From: an uncultured Clostridia bacterium
GTDB lineage: Bacteria; Bacillota; Clostridia; Christensenellales; Aristaeellaceae
Reading direction: 5' to 3'
Assembly: GCA_934636105.1 (NCBI GenBank)
Contig: CAKTZR010000013.1
Span: 24,623 to 88,622 of the forward strand
DNA: 64,000 nt
A program made the translations under genes and the position numbers. Below the pieces are notes generated by a model. The model was not told where the DNA came from. It was given only the letters and a program-made list of their open reading frames with translations, and searched no databases. Each line of letters begins with the position of its first letter. Positions within the stretch are counted from its first letter, which is position 1. Of the stretch, positions 39,505-47,146 are shown piece after piece.

Positions 39505-41079
39505 TCAGAACACCGCGTACATGAAGCCGGATTCGGCCACGTTGGAACCGCCGAACGTCGCCAGCACAAAGAGCATGAACGCGTAGAGAATCAGCCAGCG
39601 CAGCGCCAGCGGACGGGAGAGCACGAAATCGCGGATTTTCACGCCGCGCTCCTGCATCAGGGAGACGACAAAGAGGAGGATTGTCGCGATCAGCAGAATG
39701 CGGTAATCCTTGGCGGCCAGGCCGAGGGCGCTCAGCGTGCCGTCAAACAGCTGGGAAGCGTTGAAGGAGAACAGCGTCTTGCGCAGCATGTCAAACGCGT
39801 CGGCGGCGCGCACGCAGCGATCAAAGTACCAGCCGATGTTGACGACGAGGAACGTGCGCAGGATGCGGAAGACGTGGAAGCCCTTCGACGCGGTGAGCCG
39901 CGGCAGGCGCTCGTTCATCTTTTTATAGACCGGCTCGACCAGCGCGGTGAACGCGAGAATCACGCCGTTATACAGGCCCCAGAGCACGTAGTTCATCTGC
40001 GCGCCGTGCCAGATGCCCACCAGAAAGAACACGAGGATGTTGCCCAGCGCGGCGGGCAGGGCGCGGGCGATGTGCGTGCCGGCCTTCTTTTTGAGCGCCT
40101 TGCTCATGCGGGAGACGGGCTTGGTCAGCGCAAAGGGATAGAACACATAGTCGCGCATCCAGCCGCCCAGGCTGATGTGCCAGCGCCGCCAGAAGTCGCC
40201 GAGGGAGACGGAGAAATACGGCCGCTTGAAGTTCGGCGCAAGCTGAATGCCGAAAAGCTGGGCAATGCCCGTCACCAGATCGATGCCGCCGGAGAAATCC
40301 GTGTATTGCTGGAGGGAATAAAACAGCACGCCGACGACGATGACCGCGCCGCCGTAGGCGCTCTGATTGCCGAAAACCGCTTCCACCAGCGGCAGCGCGC
40401 GGTCGGCGATGACCTTCTTTTTGAACCAGCCCCAGAGAATCAGCAGCAGGCCGCGCTCGATGTTGTCCAGATCGAAGCGGTGCGGCGCAATCAGCTGGTT
40501 TTCCAGCTGGTCAAAGCGGGCGATCGGGCCTTGAATGAGCTGGGGGAAGAAGGAGACGAACAGCGCGAACTTCGCCGGGTTCTTTTCCGGGGCATATTTG
40601 CCGTTGTATACGTCGATCAGATAGCCCATGGATTGGAAGGTGTAGAAGCTGATGCCCAGCGGCAGAACCAGCCCCAGCGCCGGAGCGTCTTTGCCCAGCA
40701 GCGACGCGCCCCACGCCATCACGGGGTTCAGGTATTTGAGCACGGCCAGCACGCCGAAGTTGAGCAGCAGCACCGCGAAAAACCAGATCCTCTGCGCGGA
40801 ACGGGTCTTCGCCTTGCGCGCTTTTTTCTGCTCGGCGGTCAGTTCCGCCTTGTGCTCGCGCAGGTAGGTCTTGCCGCCCTCGCCGATTTGGCCGATTTTC
40901 AGCGCGCCCGCCCACGTCGTCAGCGTCGTAATCAAAATGAAGGGCAGGGCGGACAGCCCGCAGGTCATATAGAAGCCGTAACTCAGCAGGAGCAGCAGCA
41001 CCCATCGGAAGCGCAGCGGACAGACGTAATACAGCGCCGCGCCGACAAAGGCGACGGCCAGCAGGACGGAAAGCGACAT
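39505..41079 (-). CDS. MBOAT family O-acyltransferase (DltB/AlgI-like)
   Basis: 524 residues, about 11 membrane segments. MBOAT landmarks: LPLGISFYTFQSMGYLIDVYNGK, FFPQLIQGPIARFDQL, FWRRWHISLGGWMRDYVFYP and the catalytic His in GIWHGAQMNYVLWGLYNGVI. The family moves an acyl or aminoacyl group from a cytoplasmic carrier across the membrane. A basic insert (EQKKARKAKTRSAQR) near residues 82-97 lies in a loop. First gene of the dlt-like cluster, with its own promoter. Confidence 0.92.
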   Translation of the reverse strand: MSLSVLLAVAFVGAALYYVCPLRFRWVLLLLLSYGFYMTCGLSALPFILITTLTTWAGALKIGQIGEGGKTYLREHKAELTAEQKKARKAKTRSAQRIWFFAVLLLNFGVLAVLKYLNPVMAWGASLLGKDAPALGLVLPLGISFYTFQSMGYLIDVYNGKYAPEKNPAKFALFVSFFPQLIQGPIARFDQLENQLIAPHRFDLDNIERGLLLILWGWFKKKVIADRALPLVEAVFGNQSAYGGAVIVVGVLFYSLQQYTDFSGGIDLVTGIAQLFGIQLAPNFKRPYFSVSLGDFWRRWHISLGGWMRDYVFYPFALTKPVSRMSKALKKKAGTHIARALPAALGNILVFFLVGIWHGAQMNYVLWGLYNGVILAFTALVEPVYKKMNERLPRLTASKGFHVFRILRTFLVVNIGWYFDRCVRAADAFDMLRKTLFSFNASQLFDGTLSALGLAAKDYRILLIATILLFVVSLMQERGVKIRDFVLSRPLALRWLILYAFMLFVLATFGGSNVAESGFMYAVF

Positions 41080-41141
41080 CGTATCTTCCTCTTTTCAATC
41101 GTTTGTGATGAAAACGCTAAGGCAAATCAATCCAATTTATA

Positions 41142-41170
41142 ACTATATCATGGGTGATTCGGAGTGTCAA
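41142..41170 (-). promoter_or_regulatory. Promoter of the MBOAT-SGNH operon
   Basis: - strand consensus TTGACA, 17-bp spacer, TATAGT, 63 bases before the MBOAT ATG. Back to back with the divergent promoter at 41194, the two -35 boxes being 23 bp apart. Confidence 0.88.
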
Positions 41171-41193
41171 GAAAAGCGGGTCAAAAAAATGAA

Positions 41194-41222
41194 TTGTCAT
41201 CTGCTGTGCGCGATGCTATAAT
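41194..41222 (+). promoter_or_regulatory. Promoter of the LRR protein gene
   Basis: TTGTCA, 17-bp spacer, consensus TATAAT, 35 bases before the ATG. Confidence 0.85.
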
Positions 41223-41257
41223 AAGACGATATGTGACAAAATTTCGGAGGAATCGAC

Positions 41258-42391
41258 ATGTTCACCAGAAGGCCGCCTTTTGTGCAAGAGGGAAACGGAA
41301 GAACCATTTCGCAGGATGGGTTCAGCGCGCCCGTGGACAGCGCGCCGCGCCCGCGGTTTTCATCCGCCTGTGCGATGGTGGGGCGGCATGTGATGGATTT
41401 TTCCGACAACGGGGACGGCACGCTGACCGCCGTGCGCTGCGTCGATCGGCAGGCGGACGATCTGGATATCCAGTTCGAAGCCGGGGCGTGCCCGGTAGTG
41501 GCCATCGCGCCGCGCGCATTTGAGGGCTGCACCGAGCTTCGCCGCGTCATCCTGCCCGAAGCGCTCAGGCAGATTGGCGAAATGGCGTTTTCCGGCTGCA
41601 CGCATCTGCGGATGCTGGTGATCCCCGGCGGCGTGCAGCGCGTGGGCACGCTGGCTTTTGCCAAATGCAGCCAGCTGGAGCGGGTGCGCATCGAGCCGGG
41701 CGTGGTGCAGCTTGGGCCGAGCAGCTTTTCCAAATGCGCGGCGCTCAAGCACGTGGAAATTCCCGCCAGCGTGGCGCAGATCGGCGGCGGCGCGTTCTTC
41801 GGGTGCAGCAAGGAGCTCCGGCTCTACGGCGCGGAGGGCGTGCCCGCCCAGCAATACGCCCGGCTCAACGGCCTGGCGTTTGATTCCCAGAGCTGGAAGG
41901 ACGACGAGGAGCTTGTTCTGCGCGAGGAGGAGGACGGCTCGCTGACCGTCACCGGCGCGAGACAGGCCGCGCCGCACCGCATCGAAATTCCCACGGAAAT
42001 CTGCGGCCGGCGCGTGGCGGCGATTGCGCCGAAAGCGTTTTTCGCCAGCGGCACGCTGGAGCAGCTGATTGTGGGCGGCGGCGTTCGTGAAATCGGCGAG
42101 AGCGCGTTTTTCGGCTGCCGCCAGCTGGTCAGCGTGAGCTTTGAGCGCGGGCTGGAAAGTCTGAAGGATAGCGCCTTCGCCGGGTGCGAGAGCCTGACGC
42201 AGGTCACGCTGCCGTGGGGCACGAGCGCGGTCGGGCGCATGGCGTTCTTCGGCTGCACGCGGCTGTCCTTTGTCAAAATGCCGACGACAACCCGCGTTGC
42301 GGATTTTGCGTTCGATGGCTGCGCGCCGGGCATTCGCGTGTTCGGCGGCGTGTACGCCGGTCGAATGGCGGCCAATCCCACGGCTGAATAA
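41258..42391 (+). CDS. BspA-type leucine-rich repeat protein
   Basis: 377 residues. Seven or so BspA/LRR_5 repeats of about 23 residues, each with an AFxGC core: IAPRAFEGCTELRRVILPEALRQIGEMAF, AFSGCTHLRML, AFAKCSQLERV, SFSKCAALKHV, AFFGCRQLVSV, AFAGCESLTQV, AFFGCTRLSFV. The repeats fall in two blocks split by a linker at about residues 190-250. Unlike secreted BspA proteins it has no signal peptide, anchor or membrane segment, so it is probably cytoplasmic or leaderless. RBS GGAGG. A terminator follows. Confidence 0.88.
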   Translation: MFTRRPPFVQEGNGRTISQDGFSAPVDSAPRPRFSSACAMVGRHVMDFSDNGDGTLTAVRCVDRQADDLDIQFEAGACPVVAIAPRAFEGCTELRRVILPEALRQIGEMAFSGCTHLRMLVIPGGVQRVGTLAFAKCSQLERVRIEPGVVQLGPSSFSKCAALKHVEIPASVAQIGGGAFFGCSKELRLYGAEGVPAQQYARLNGLAFDSQSWKDDEELVLREEEDGSLTVTGARQAAPHRIEIPTEICGRRVAAIAPKAFFASGTLEQLIVGGGVREIGESAFFGCRQLVSVSFERGLESLKDSAFAGCESLTQVTLPWGTSAVGRMAFFGCTRLSFVKMPTTTRVADFAFDGCAPGIRVFGGVYAGRMAANPTAE

Positions 42392-42401
42392 GGACGGAAG
42401 C

Positions 42402-42430
42402 ACTCCGACGCTGACAACGCCGGAGTTTTT
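42402..42430 (+). terminator. Terminator of the LRR gene
   Basis: ACTCCG/CGGAGT stem with inner pairing, followed by TTTTTG. Confidence 0.75.
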
Positions 42431-42448
42431 GATGAAAAGGAGCCATTC

Positions 42449-43465
42449 ATGGATATTTTTGATTTGATGGAACAGCGTTACCCCGAAAAGCACGGCACGA
42501 TCATCCGCTATCGCAACGCCTCGGCCAAGCTGGAGGCGGACAGCGTGAAGATGACCATCGCCATCCCCATGGAAGAAGGGGACGCGGCGGGCGTGCGCCG
42601 GGGAAGCGAACAGCTTCAAAACCAGCTGAGCGAAAGCAGACCGATGACGATTCAAAACGGCATGTTCTGCTTTCCGTGGTTTCCGCGCACGAACGTGGGC
42701 ACGCGGCTGGCGCTCTGCGAAACCATGATGCGGGATTTTGTTGCCGAATGGAGCGGAGAAAGCGAAGCGAGCGACGAGCCGATGAGCGAAAAGCAGCGGC
42801 TCATCCGACGCTATCTGTGCGCGATGGCGAATTTTTACGGCGCGCTGACCGTGCAGGAAGCCTGCCGCATCGTTGAGCAGCAGAATCCGGGGCTGGCGAC
42901 GCAGGATGAGGTGAGCGCCGTTCTGCGGCGCGAGGCCTGCGAAGGGGCTTATCGAGAAGAAGTGGACGGCGAGGAGATTGTCTGCGATGAATGGTTTGTC
43001 GGCCAGCCGGAGGAATACAGGGGGCTGGTTTCCGCCAGAAAGGGAAAGACGATCTACATTCCGCCCAAAGACGAGCTGCTTCGATATGAAGACGAGCTGT
43101 ATTTTGAAAATACGCCCGCCACGCAGGCTATGCGCGGCTTTTTCAAAACGGAGCTGGGCGTTGCGCCGGCGGATGTGGAGGATACGCTCGGCGACATGGT
43201 GGATATCTGCCGCGTCGGCGACATCGGCATGGAAAGCGCAATCAACGAGTTGAAGCCGTATCTGACCACGCAGGCGCTGACCGAAAAATTCCTTTCGCTC
43301 TATACCACGCTGCATAACACGACGCGCATGCCGGAGAACTACGGCCATACGCCGTTGGAGCTGGCCGAGAGCAGCAAAATCCGGCAGACGGTGGGGCGCA
43401 ACGATCCCTGCCCCTGCGGAAGCGGAAAGAAATACAAAAAGTGCTGCGGCCGCAACGTGAACTGA
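42449..43465 (+). CDS. SEC-C motif protein of unknown function
   Basis: 338 residues. The C terminus is a perfect SEC-C zinc motif, GRNDPCPCGSGKKYKKCCG (C-x-C-x8-C-C). The N-terminal 300 residues are mostly helical with a winged-helix-like part (about 125-175: QRLIRRYLCAMANFYGALTVQEACRIVEQQ, then VSAVLRREACEGAYR), seen in some SEC-C proteins of Clostridia. SEC-C zinc motifs in SecA bind SecB and ribosomes; in stand-alone proteins the partner is usually unknown. RBS AAAAGGAG. Followed by a terminator. Confidence 0.82.
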   Translation: MDIFDLMEQRYPEKHGTIIRYRNASAKLEADSVKMTIAIPMEEGDAAGVRRGSEQLQNQLSESRPMTIQNGMFCFPWFPRTNVGTRLALCETMMRDFVAEWSGESEASDEPMSEKQRLIRRYLCAMANFYGALTVQEACRIVEQQNPGLATQDEVSAVLRREACEGAYREEVDGEEIVCDEWFVGQPEEYRGLVSARKGKTIYIPPKDELLRYEDELYFENTPATQAMRGFFKTELGVAPADVEDTLGDMVDICRVGDIGMESAINELKPYLTTQALTEKFLSLYTTLHNTTRMPENYGHTPLELAESSKIRQTVGRNDPCPCGSGKKYKKCCGRNVN

Positions 43466-43482
43466 ATAGTTACACCAAAGGG

Positions 43483-43517
43483 CGCTCGGACGGAGAAAAA
43501 CGTCCGGGCGATTTTTG
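43483..43517 (+). terminator. Terminator of the SEC-C gene
   Basis: CGCTCGGACG/CGTCCGGGCG stem (one G-T), 8-nt loop, then ATTTTTG. Confidence 0.88.
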
Positions 43518-43576
43518 TGATTCGATGAAATGTAACAAAACTTTCGATATTTTTTCAATGACTACACAAAATAAGA

Positions 43577-43605
43577 TTGAAATCAGTGACGTTAGTCGAT
43601 ATAAT
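43577..43605 (+). promoter_or_regulatory. Intact promoter in front of a pseudogene
   Basis: TTGAAA, 17-bp spacer, consensus TATAAT, 37 bases before the first ATG of the broken sensor kinase. Confidence 0.8.
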
Positions 43606-43641
43606 AAGAGATACTTTGAGTGTGAGCGGGTAGATACACAT

Positions 43642-44660
43642 ATGAAATCGATGATGCGCGCGATAGCCGCCGCTTTGACAGCGATGATGCTGCTTGCGGC
43701 GCTGACCTGCGGCCGAGCTGGCCCAGCGTGTGGATACGCCGACGTATAAGGTGGGTTTTTATGCCTCGCCCTGCTATCATATTCAGGATGCGGACGGCAA
43801 GCGCTACGGCTATGGCTATGAGATGATGCAGAGCATCGTCAAGCACATGCAGGCGACGCTTGAATTTGTGGATTACGACGTGTCGTTTTCCGACAGTTTC
43901 GAGCTGCTGCGTCAGGGGCAGATCGATATCCTGACCGGCGTGAAGCACACGGACGACCGCGACGCGGAGTTCGCTTTCTCCGTGCATCCCGTCATCCGTT
44001 GAAAACTTCGGCGAAACGCCGTATTACATCATCGCCCGCAAAGAAGACCAGGCGATCATCGACCAGATTGACGCGGCCATCGACGGGCTGAATATGGAAA
44101 CGCCTACGTGACGCACCGACCTTTACAACAAATATTACGGTGAACAGGAACAGAACACCGAGCTGACGGCGGAGGAACGCGCGCTGCTGGAAACCATGCG
44201 GCAGGAACATGTGGTCGTCCGCGCGCTCATGAACCCGGACGAAAAGCCCTATTCGTGGTTTGAGGATGGAGAAGCCAAGGGCATTGTGCCCGATATTTTC
44301 AGGCAGACGATTGAAATCCTGGGGCTGGATTACGAGATCGTGGAGACCAGCAGCCGCGCCAAGCAGGATTTCTTCTCCAAGATGAGTCACGATATCCGAA
44401 CGCCGCTCAACGTCGTGCTCGGCATGACGCAGATTGCGCAGAAGTATAAAGGCGATCCCGAAAAGCTGGACAGCACGCTGGATAACATCCGCGTGGAGGG
44501 CAATCAGCTGCTTTCGCTGATTAACTCCATTCTGGACGCAAGCCAGCTGAAACACGGGCACGTCGAGCTGGTCAACGCGCAGTTTAACCCGGCGGACAGC
44601 GTGCGCGACTGCGAAGAAATGCTGCTTCCGCTCGCCGCCTTGAAGGCTTGCGGGAAATAA
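43642..44660 (+). pseudogene. Decayed sensor histidine kinase with periplasmic-binding-type sensor domains
   Basis: A signal peptide (MKSMMRAIAAALTAMMLLAAL) is followed near 43715 by a frame change, then a family 3 binding-domain segment (TYKVGFYASPCYHIQDADGKRYGYGYEMM) ending at a stop at 44000-44002. Coding sense resumes in the third frame (ENFGETPYYIIARKEDQ), meets an in-frame TGA at 44109 within the T-x-RTDLYNKYYG region, then runs through part of a second binding domain. That domain joins abruptly to a HisKA dimerisation domain with the phospho-His box KMSHDIRTPLNVVLGM. Membrane segment, PAS domain, ATPase and receiver domains are absent. The C terminus ends at a repeat. It is probably the remnant of a BvgS/EvgS-like hybrid kinase of more than 900 residues. 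Non-functional as read. Confidence 0.88.
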
Positions 44661-44663
44661 GAA

Positions 44664-44719
44664 CTCCTTCCGTCTGCCTTCGGCAGCCACCTCCCTCCAT
44701 GAGGGAGGCTTTCTTTTTT
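44664..44719 (+). repeat. Hairpin repeat, second family, also a terminator
   Basis: CTGCC/GGCAG and CCTCCCT/AGGGAGG hairpins, then CTTTCTTTTTT. It begins 4 bases after the pseudogene's last stop. Same family as 30717-30736. Confidence 0.75.
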
Positions 44720-44744
44720 GGATTGAATCAGTTTGTTTGGAAGA

Positions 44745-44866
44745 CGCGAAGCGAAGAAGGGGTTTGGGGATGAAATCCCCAGGCAGGTTTGGGCGGCAGC
44801 CCAAAATCCTTTGCTCAAAGTAGTTTCAGAGCAGACCGCGAAGCGGTCTACGATTGAAACGGGTTT
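44745..44866 (+). repeat. Hairpin array containing type A copy 4
   Basis: Lead GACGCGAAGCGAAG, then GGGGAT/ATCCCC, TTTGGGC/GCCCAAA, and a nested hairpin GTTTCA..AGACCGC/GCGGTCT..TGAAAC (44822-44861). No promoter for gpr was recognised in 44867-44937; a SigF/SigG type promoter would be expected but none was clear. Confidence 0.8.
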
Positions 44867-44937
44867 AAACCGCAAAAGCCGCATATTTTTCCCATCCGCT
44901 GTACAGCCTACGTTTAGAAACAGCGGAGGGCGGAGCG

Positions 44938-45813
44938 ATGAGGGCAAAATGGACGGATTTAGCCGTGGAGGCGGCGGGCGGCGCGCTGCGCGAAAACGGC
45001 CTGTCACGCACGGTGGTCAGGGTGGAAAACGAGGAGAGCGCGCAAAGGCTGGGCAGGCCGATGGGCACATATGTCACATTGGCCTGCGAGCAGGCGATGA
45101 CCGTTTCGCTGGAAACCCGGCGCGCGCTGGCGGCCGAGCTGGCGCAGACCCTCCGCGGCATGCTTCCGTCCGATATGAAGACGGTGCTGGTCGTCGGGCT
45201 GGGCAATCGAAGCGTCACACCGGATTCCCTCGGCCCAAGGACGGCGGAACGCGTGCTGGTGACGCGGCATATGGACGGCTGCCTGCCTGCGGATGTGCAG
45301 ATGAGCAGCGTGTGCGCCGCCGCGCCGGGCGTTCTCGGCGTGACGGGCATGGAGACGGCGGAAATTCTGCGCGGCATGGTTGCCCACGTCAAACCGGATG
45401 CGGTGATCGCCGTGGATGCGCTGGCCGCACGAAGCTCCAAGCGCATCGCTTCGACGATTCAGATTGCGGATACGGGCATTACGCCGGGTTCGGGCGTGGG
45501 CAATCACCGCAAGGCGCTTGACCGAAGGACGCTGGGCGTGCCGGTGATCGCCGTCGGCGTGCCGCTGGTGGTCTATGCTTCGACCATCGCTTCCGACGCG
45601 CTCTGCGCGTTGGGCGAGGGCGAGGTGGAGGAGGAGCGCATCGCCGCATGCGTGGAACGCGTGGTCTCCGAAAAGCTGGGGGAGATGATCGTCACGCCGC
45701 GCGACGTGGATGCGCTGGTGGAACGCATGGCGGGCGTGCTGGCCGACGGCATCAATCAGGCGCTGCATCCCCGTTTGAGCTCAGGCGAAATCGCGCAGCT
45801 GATGGCGCAGTAG
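44938..45813 (+). CDS. gpr: Spore germination protease
   Basis: 291 residues. Family A25 segments: RTDLAVEA-like start (KWTDLAVEAAGG), VLVVGLGNRSVTPDSLGPRTAERVLVTRHM, SSVCAAAPGVLGVTGMETAEI, PDAVIAVDALAARSSKRIASTIQIADTGITPGSGVGNHRKAL and VIAVGVPLVVYASTI. GPR degrades small acid-soluble spore proteins on germination and is a marker of endospore formation. It is shorter at both ends than B. subtilis GPR. RBS GGAGGGCGG. DacF follows 12 bp after the stop, probably cotranscribed. Confidence 0.96.
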   Translation: MRAKWTDLAVEAAGGALRENGLSRTVVRVENEESAQRLGRPMGTYVTLACEQAMTVSLETRRALAAELAQTLRGMLPSDMKTVLVVGLGNRSVTPDSLGPRTAERVLVTRHMDGCLPADVQMSSVCAAAPGVLGVTGMETAEILRGMVAHVKPDAVIAVDALAARSSKRIASTIQIADTGITPGSGVGNHRKALDRRTLGVPVIAVGVPLVVYASTIASDALCALGEGEVEEERIAACVERVVSEKLGEMIVTPRDVDALVERMAGVLADGINQALHPRLSSGEIAQLMAQ

Positions 45814-45825
45814 AGGGGGAAAGGC

Positions 45826-47001
45826 ATGAATATCAAAACAGGATTCGCGGCGCTGATGGCCGCATTGCTTCTGCTGCCGGGGCTGGCCAAAGCCGATGAA
45901 CAGCCGATGGAAACGGAAGCGCCGTTTGAGCTGACCAGCCCAAGCGCGATTCTCTGCGAAGCATCGACCGGACGGGTGATCTTCGAAAAGAACGCGGATG
46001 AGCGCCGCCCGGTCGCCAGCGTGAACAAGGTGATGACGATTCTGCTGACGCTGGAAGCGATTGACGAGGGGCGCGCGTCGCAGGAGGACAGGGTGACGAT
46101 TTCCACGCGCGCGGCGAGCATGGGCGGCAGTCAGGCGTTCCTCGACGCGGGGGAGAGCTATAAGCTCGGCGAGCTGCTCAAAACGGTGATCGTCGCCAGC
46201 GCGAACGATTCTGCCGTCGCGCTGGCCGAATATCTTGCCGGGTCGGAGGAGGGCTTTGTCAAGCAGATGAACGCCCGCGCGGAGGAACTGGGACTTGAGA
46301 ACACGCATTATGTCAACTGCACCGGCCTGCCCGCGCAGAACCACTATACCACCGCGCGGGACGTGGCGAAGCTGAGCGCGCAGATCGATCTGCACCCGCT
46401 GTATTATAAGTATTCGACCATCTGGATGGATGAAATCAGGCACCGCGGCGGGCGCGTGACCTCGCTGACGAACACGAACCGATTGATTCGGTTTTATCCC
46501 GGCTGCGACGGCTATAAGACAGGCTCGACCAACGAAGCGCGCTATTGCGTCAGCGCGACGGCGAAGAAGGACGGCATGCGGCTGATTGCCGTTGTGCTGG
46601 GCACGCCCGCAGGGCAGACGCGTTTTGACGAAGCGCGCGCGATGCTGGAATACGGCTTTGCAAATGTGCAGCTTGTGACCCCGATTGCGCAGGGGCAGGC
46701 GATGGATATGACCGTGCCCGTTCGCCTGGGCGGGCGGGACGAGGTTTCCGTTGTCAGCGGCGGCACGTGCAGCCTGTTGGAAAAGCGGGGCGAAAAGAGC
46801 GCGCTTTCGCTGGAGGCTGCGTTGGTTGAAAAGGTGACCGCGCCGGTTTATGCGGGCGATGTGATCGGCGAGATTCGCGTCAAGCGCGGCGGCGAGGTGG
46901 TGGCGGTCGTACCCGCTGTCGCAGGGGAGGATGTGCAGCTTCCCGGTCTGGTGGATGCGCTGATCCGCATTCGCGACCACTTTATGCTGACCGGGGCTTG
47001 A
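45826..47001 (+). CDS. dacF: D-alanyl-D-alanine carboxypeptidase (DacF/DacB type)
   Basis: 391 residues. Signal peptide 1-23 (GLAKA). S11 peptidase motifs: S65-V-N-K68 in RPVASVNKVMTILL, SAN in VIVASANDSAVALAEY and KTG in GYKTGSTNEARYCV; then a C-terminal beta domain (from ~290, PVRLGGRDEVSVVSGG). It has no obvious amphipathic membrane anchor at the very end. It trims peptidoglycan pentapeptides. The position after gpr points to a sporulation role (cortex or forespore envelope), hence the tentative symbol. Confidence 0.92.
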   Translation: MNIKTGFAALMAALLLLPGLAKADEQPMETEAPFELTSPSAILCEASTGRVIFEKNADERRPVASVNKVMTILLTLEAIDEGRASQEDRVTISTRAASMGGSQAFLDAGESYKLGELLKTVIVASANDSAVALAEYLAGSEEGFVKQMNARAEELGLENTHYVNCTGLPAQNHYTTARDVAKLSAQIDLHPLYYKYSTIWMDEIRHRGGRVTSLTNTNRLIRFYPGCDGYKTGSTNEARYCVSATAKKDGMRLIAVVLGTPAGQTRFDEARAMLEYGFANVQLVTPIAQGQAMDMTVPVRLGGRDEVSVVSGGTCSLLEKRGEKSALSLEAALVEKVTAPVYAGDVIGEIRVKRGGEVVAVVPAVAGEDVQLPGLVDALIRIRDHFMLTGA

Positions 47002-47034
47002 CATTCTGGAGCAGGCGTGCGATACTCTGAGATT

Positions 47035-47120
47035 ACGGGGGAGACGCTTGGGGCTTTGCCCCAAACTCCGGCAGGAACCTCAGGTTCCTGCCGGAGTTTG
47101 AGGCGGAGCCTCAACGTATC
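47035..47120 (+). repeat. Array of three hairpins before the symporter gene
   Basis: TTGGGGC/GCCCCAA (47049), CCGGCAGGAACC/GGTTCCTGCCGG (47070) and TGAGGC/GCCTCA (47099). The centre AACCTCAGGTT is shared with type B copies. The 12-bp stem in the middle is the longest perfect stem of the family. Confidence 0.85.
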
Positions 47121-47146
47121 TCCAAAAAAGCAAAAGAGGGGTTGTC

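Noticed and set aside
44867..44937. Forespore (SigF/SigG) promoter for gpr
   Set aside because: A TGAAAC and a CATATTT box can be found but their spacing (about 21 bp) does not fit, so no promoter was called.
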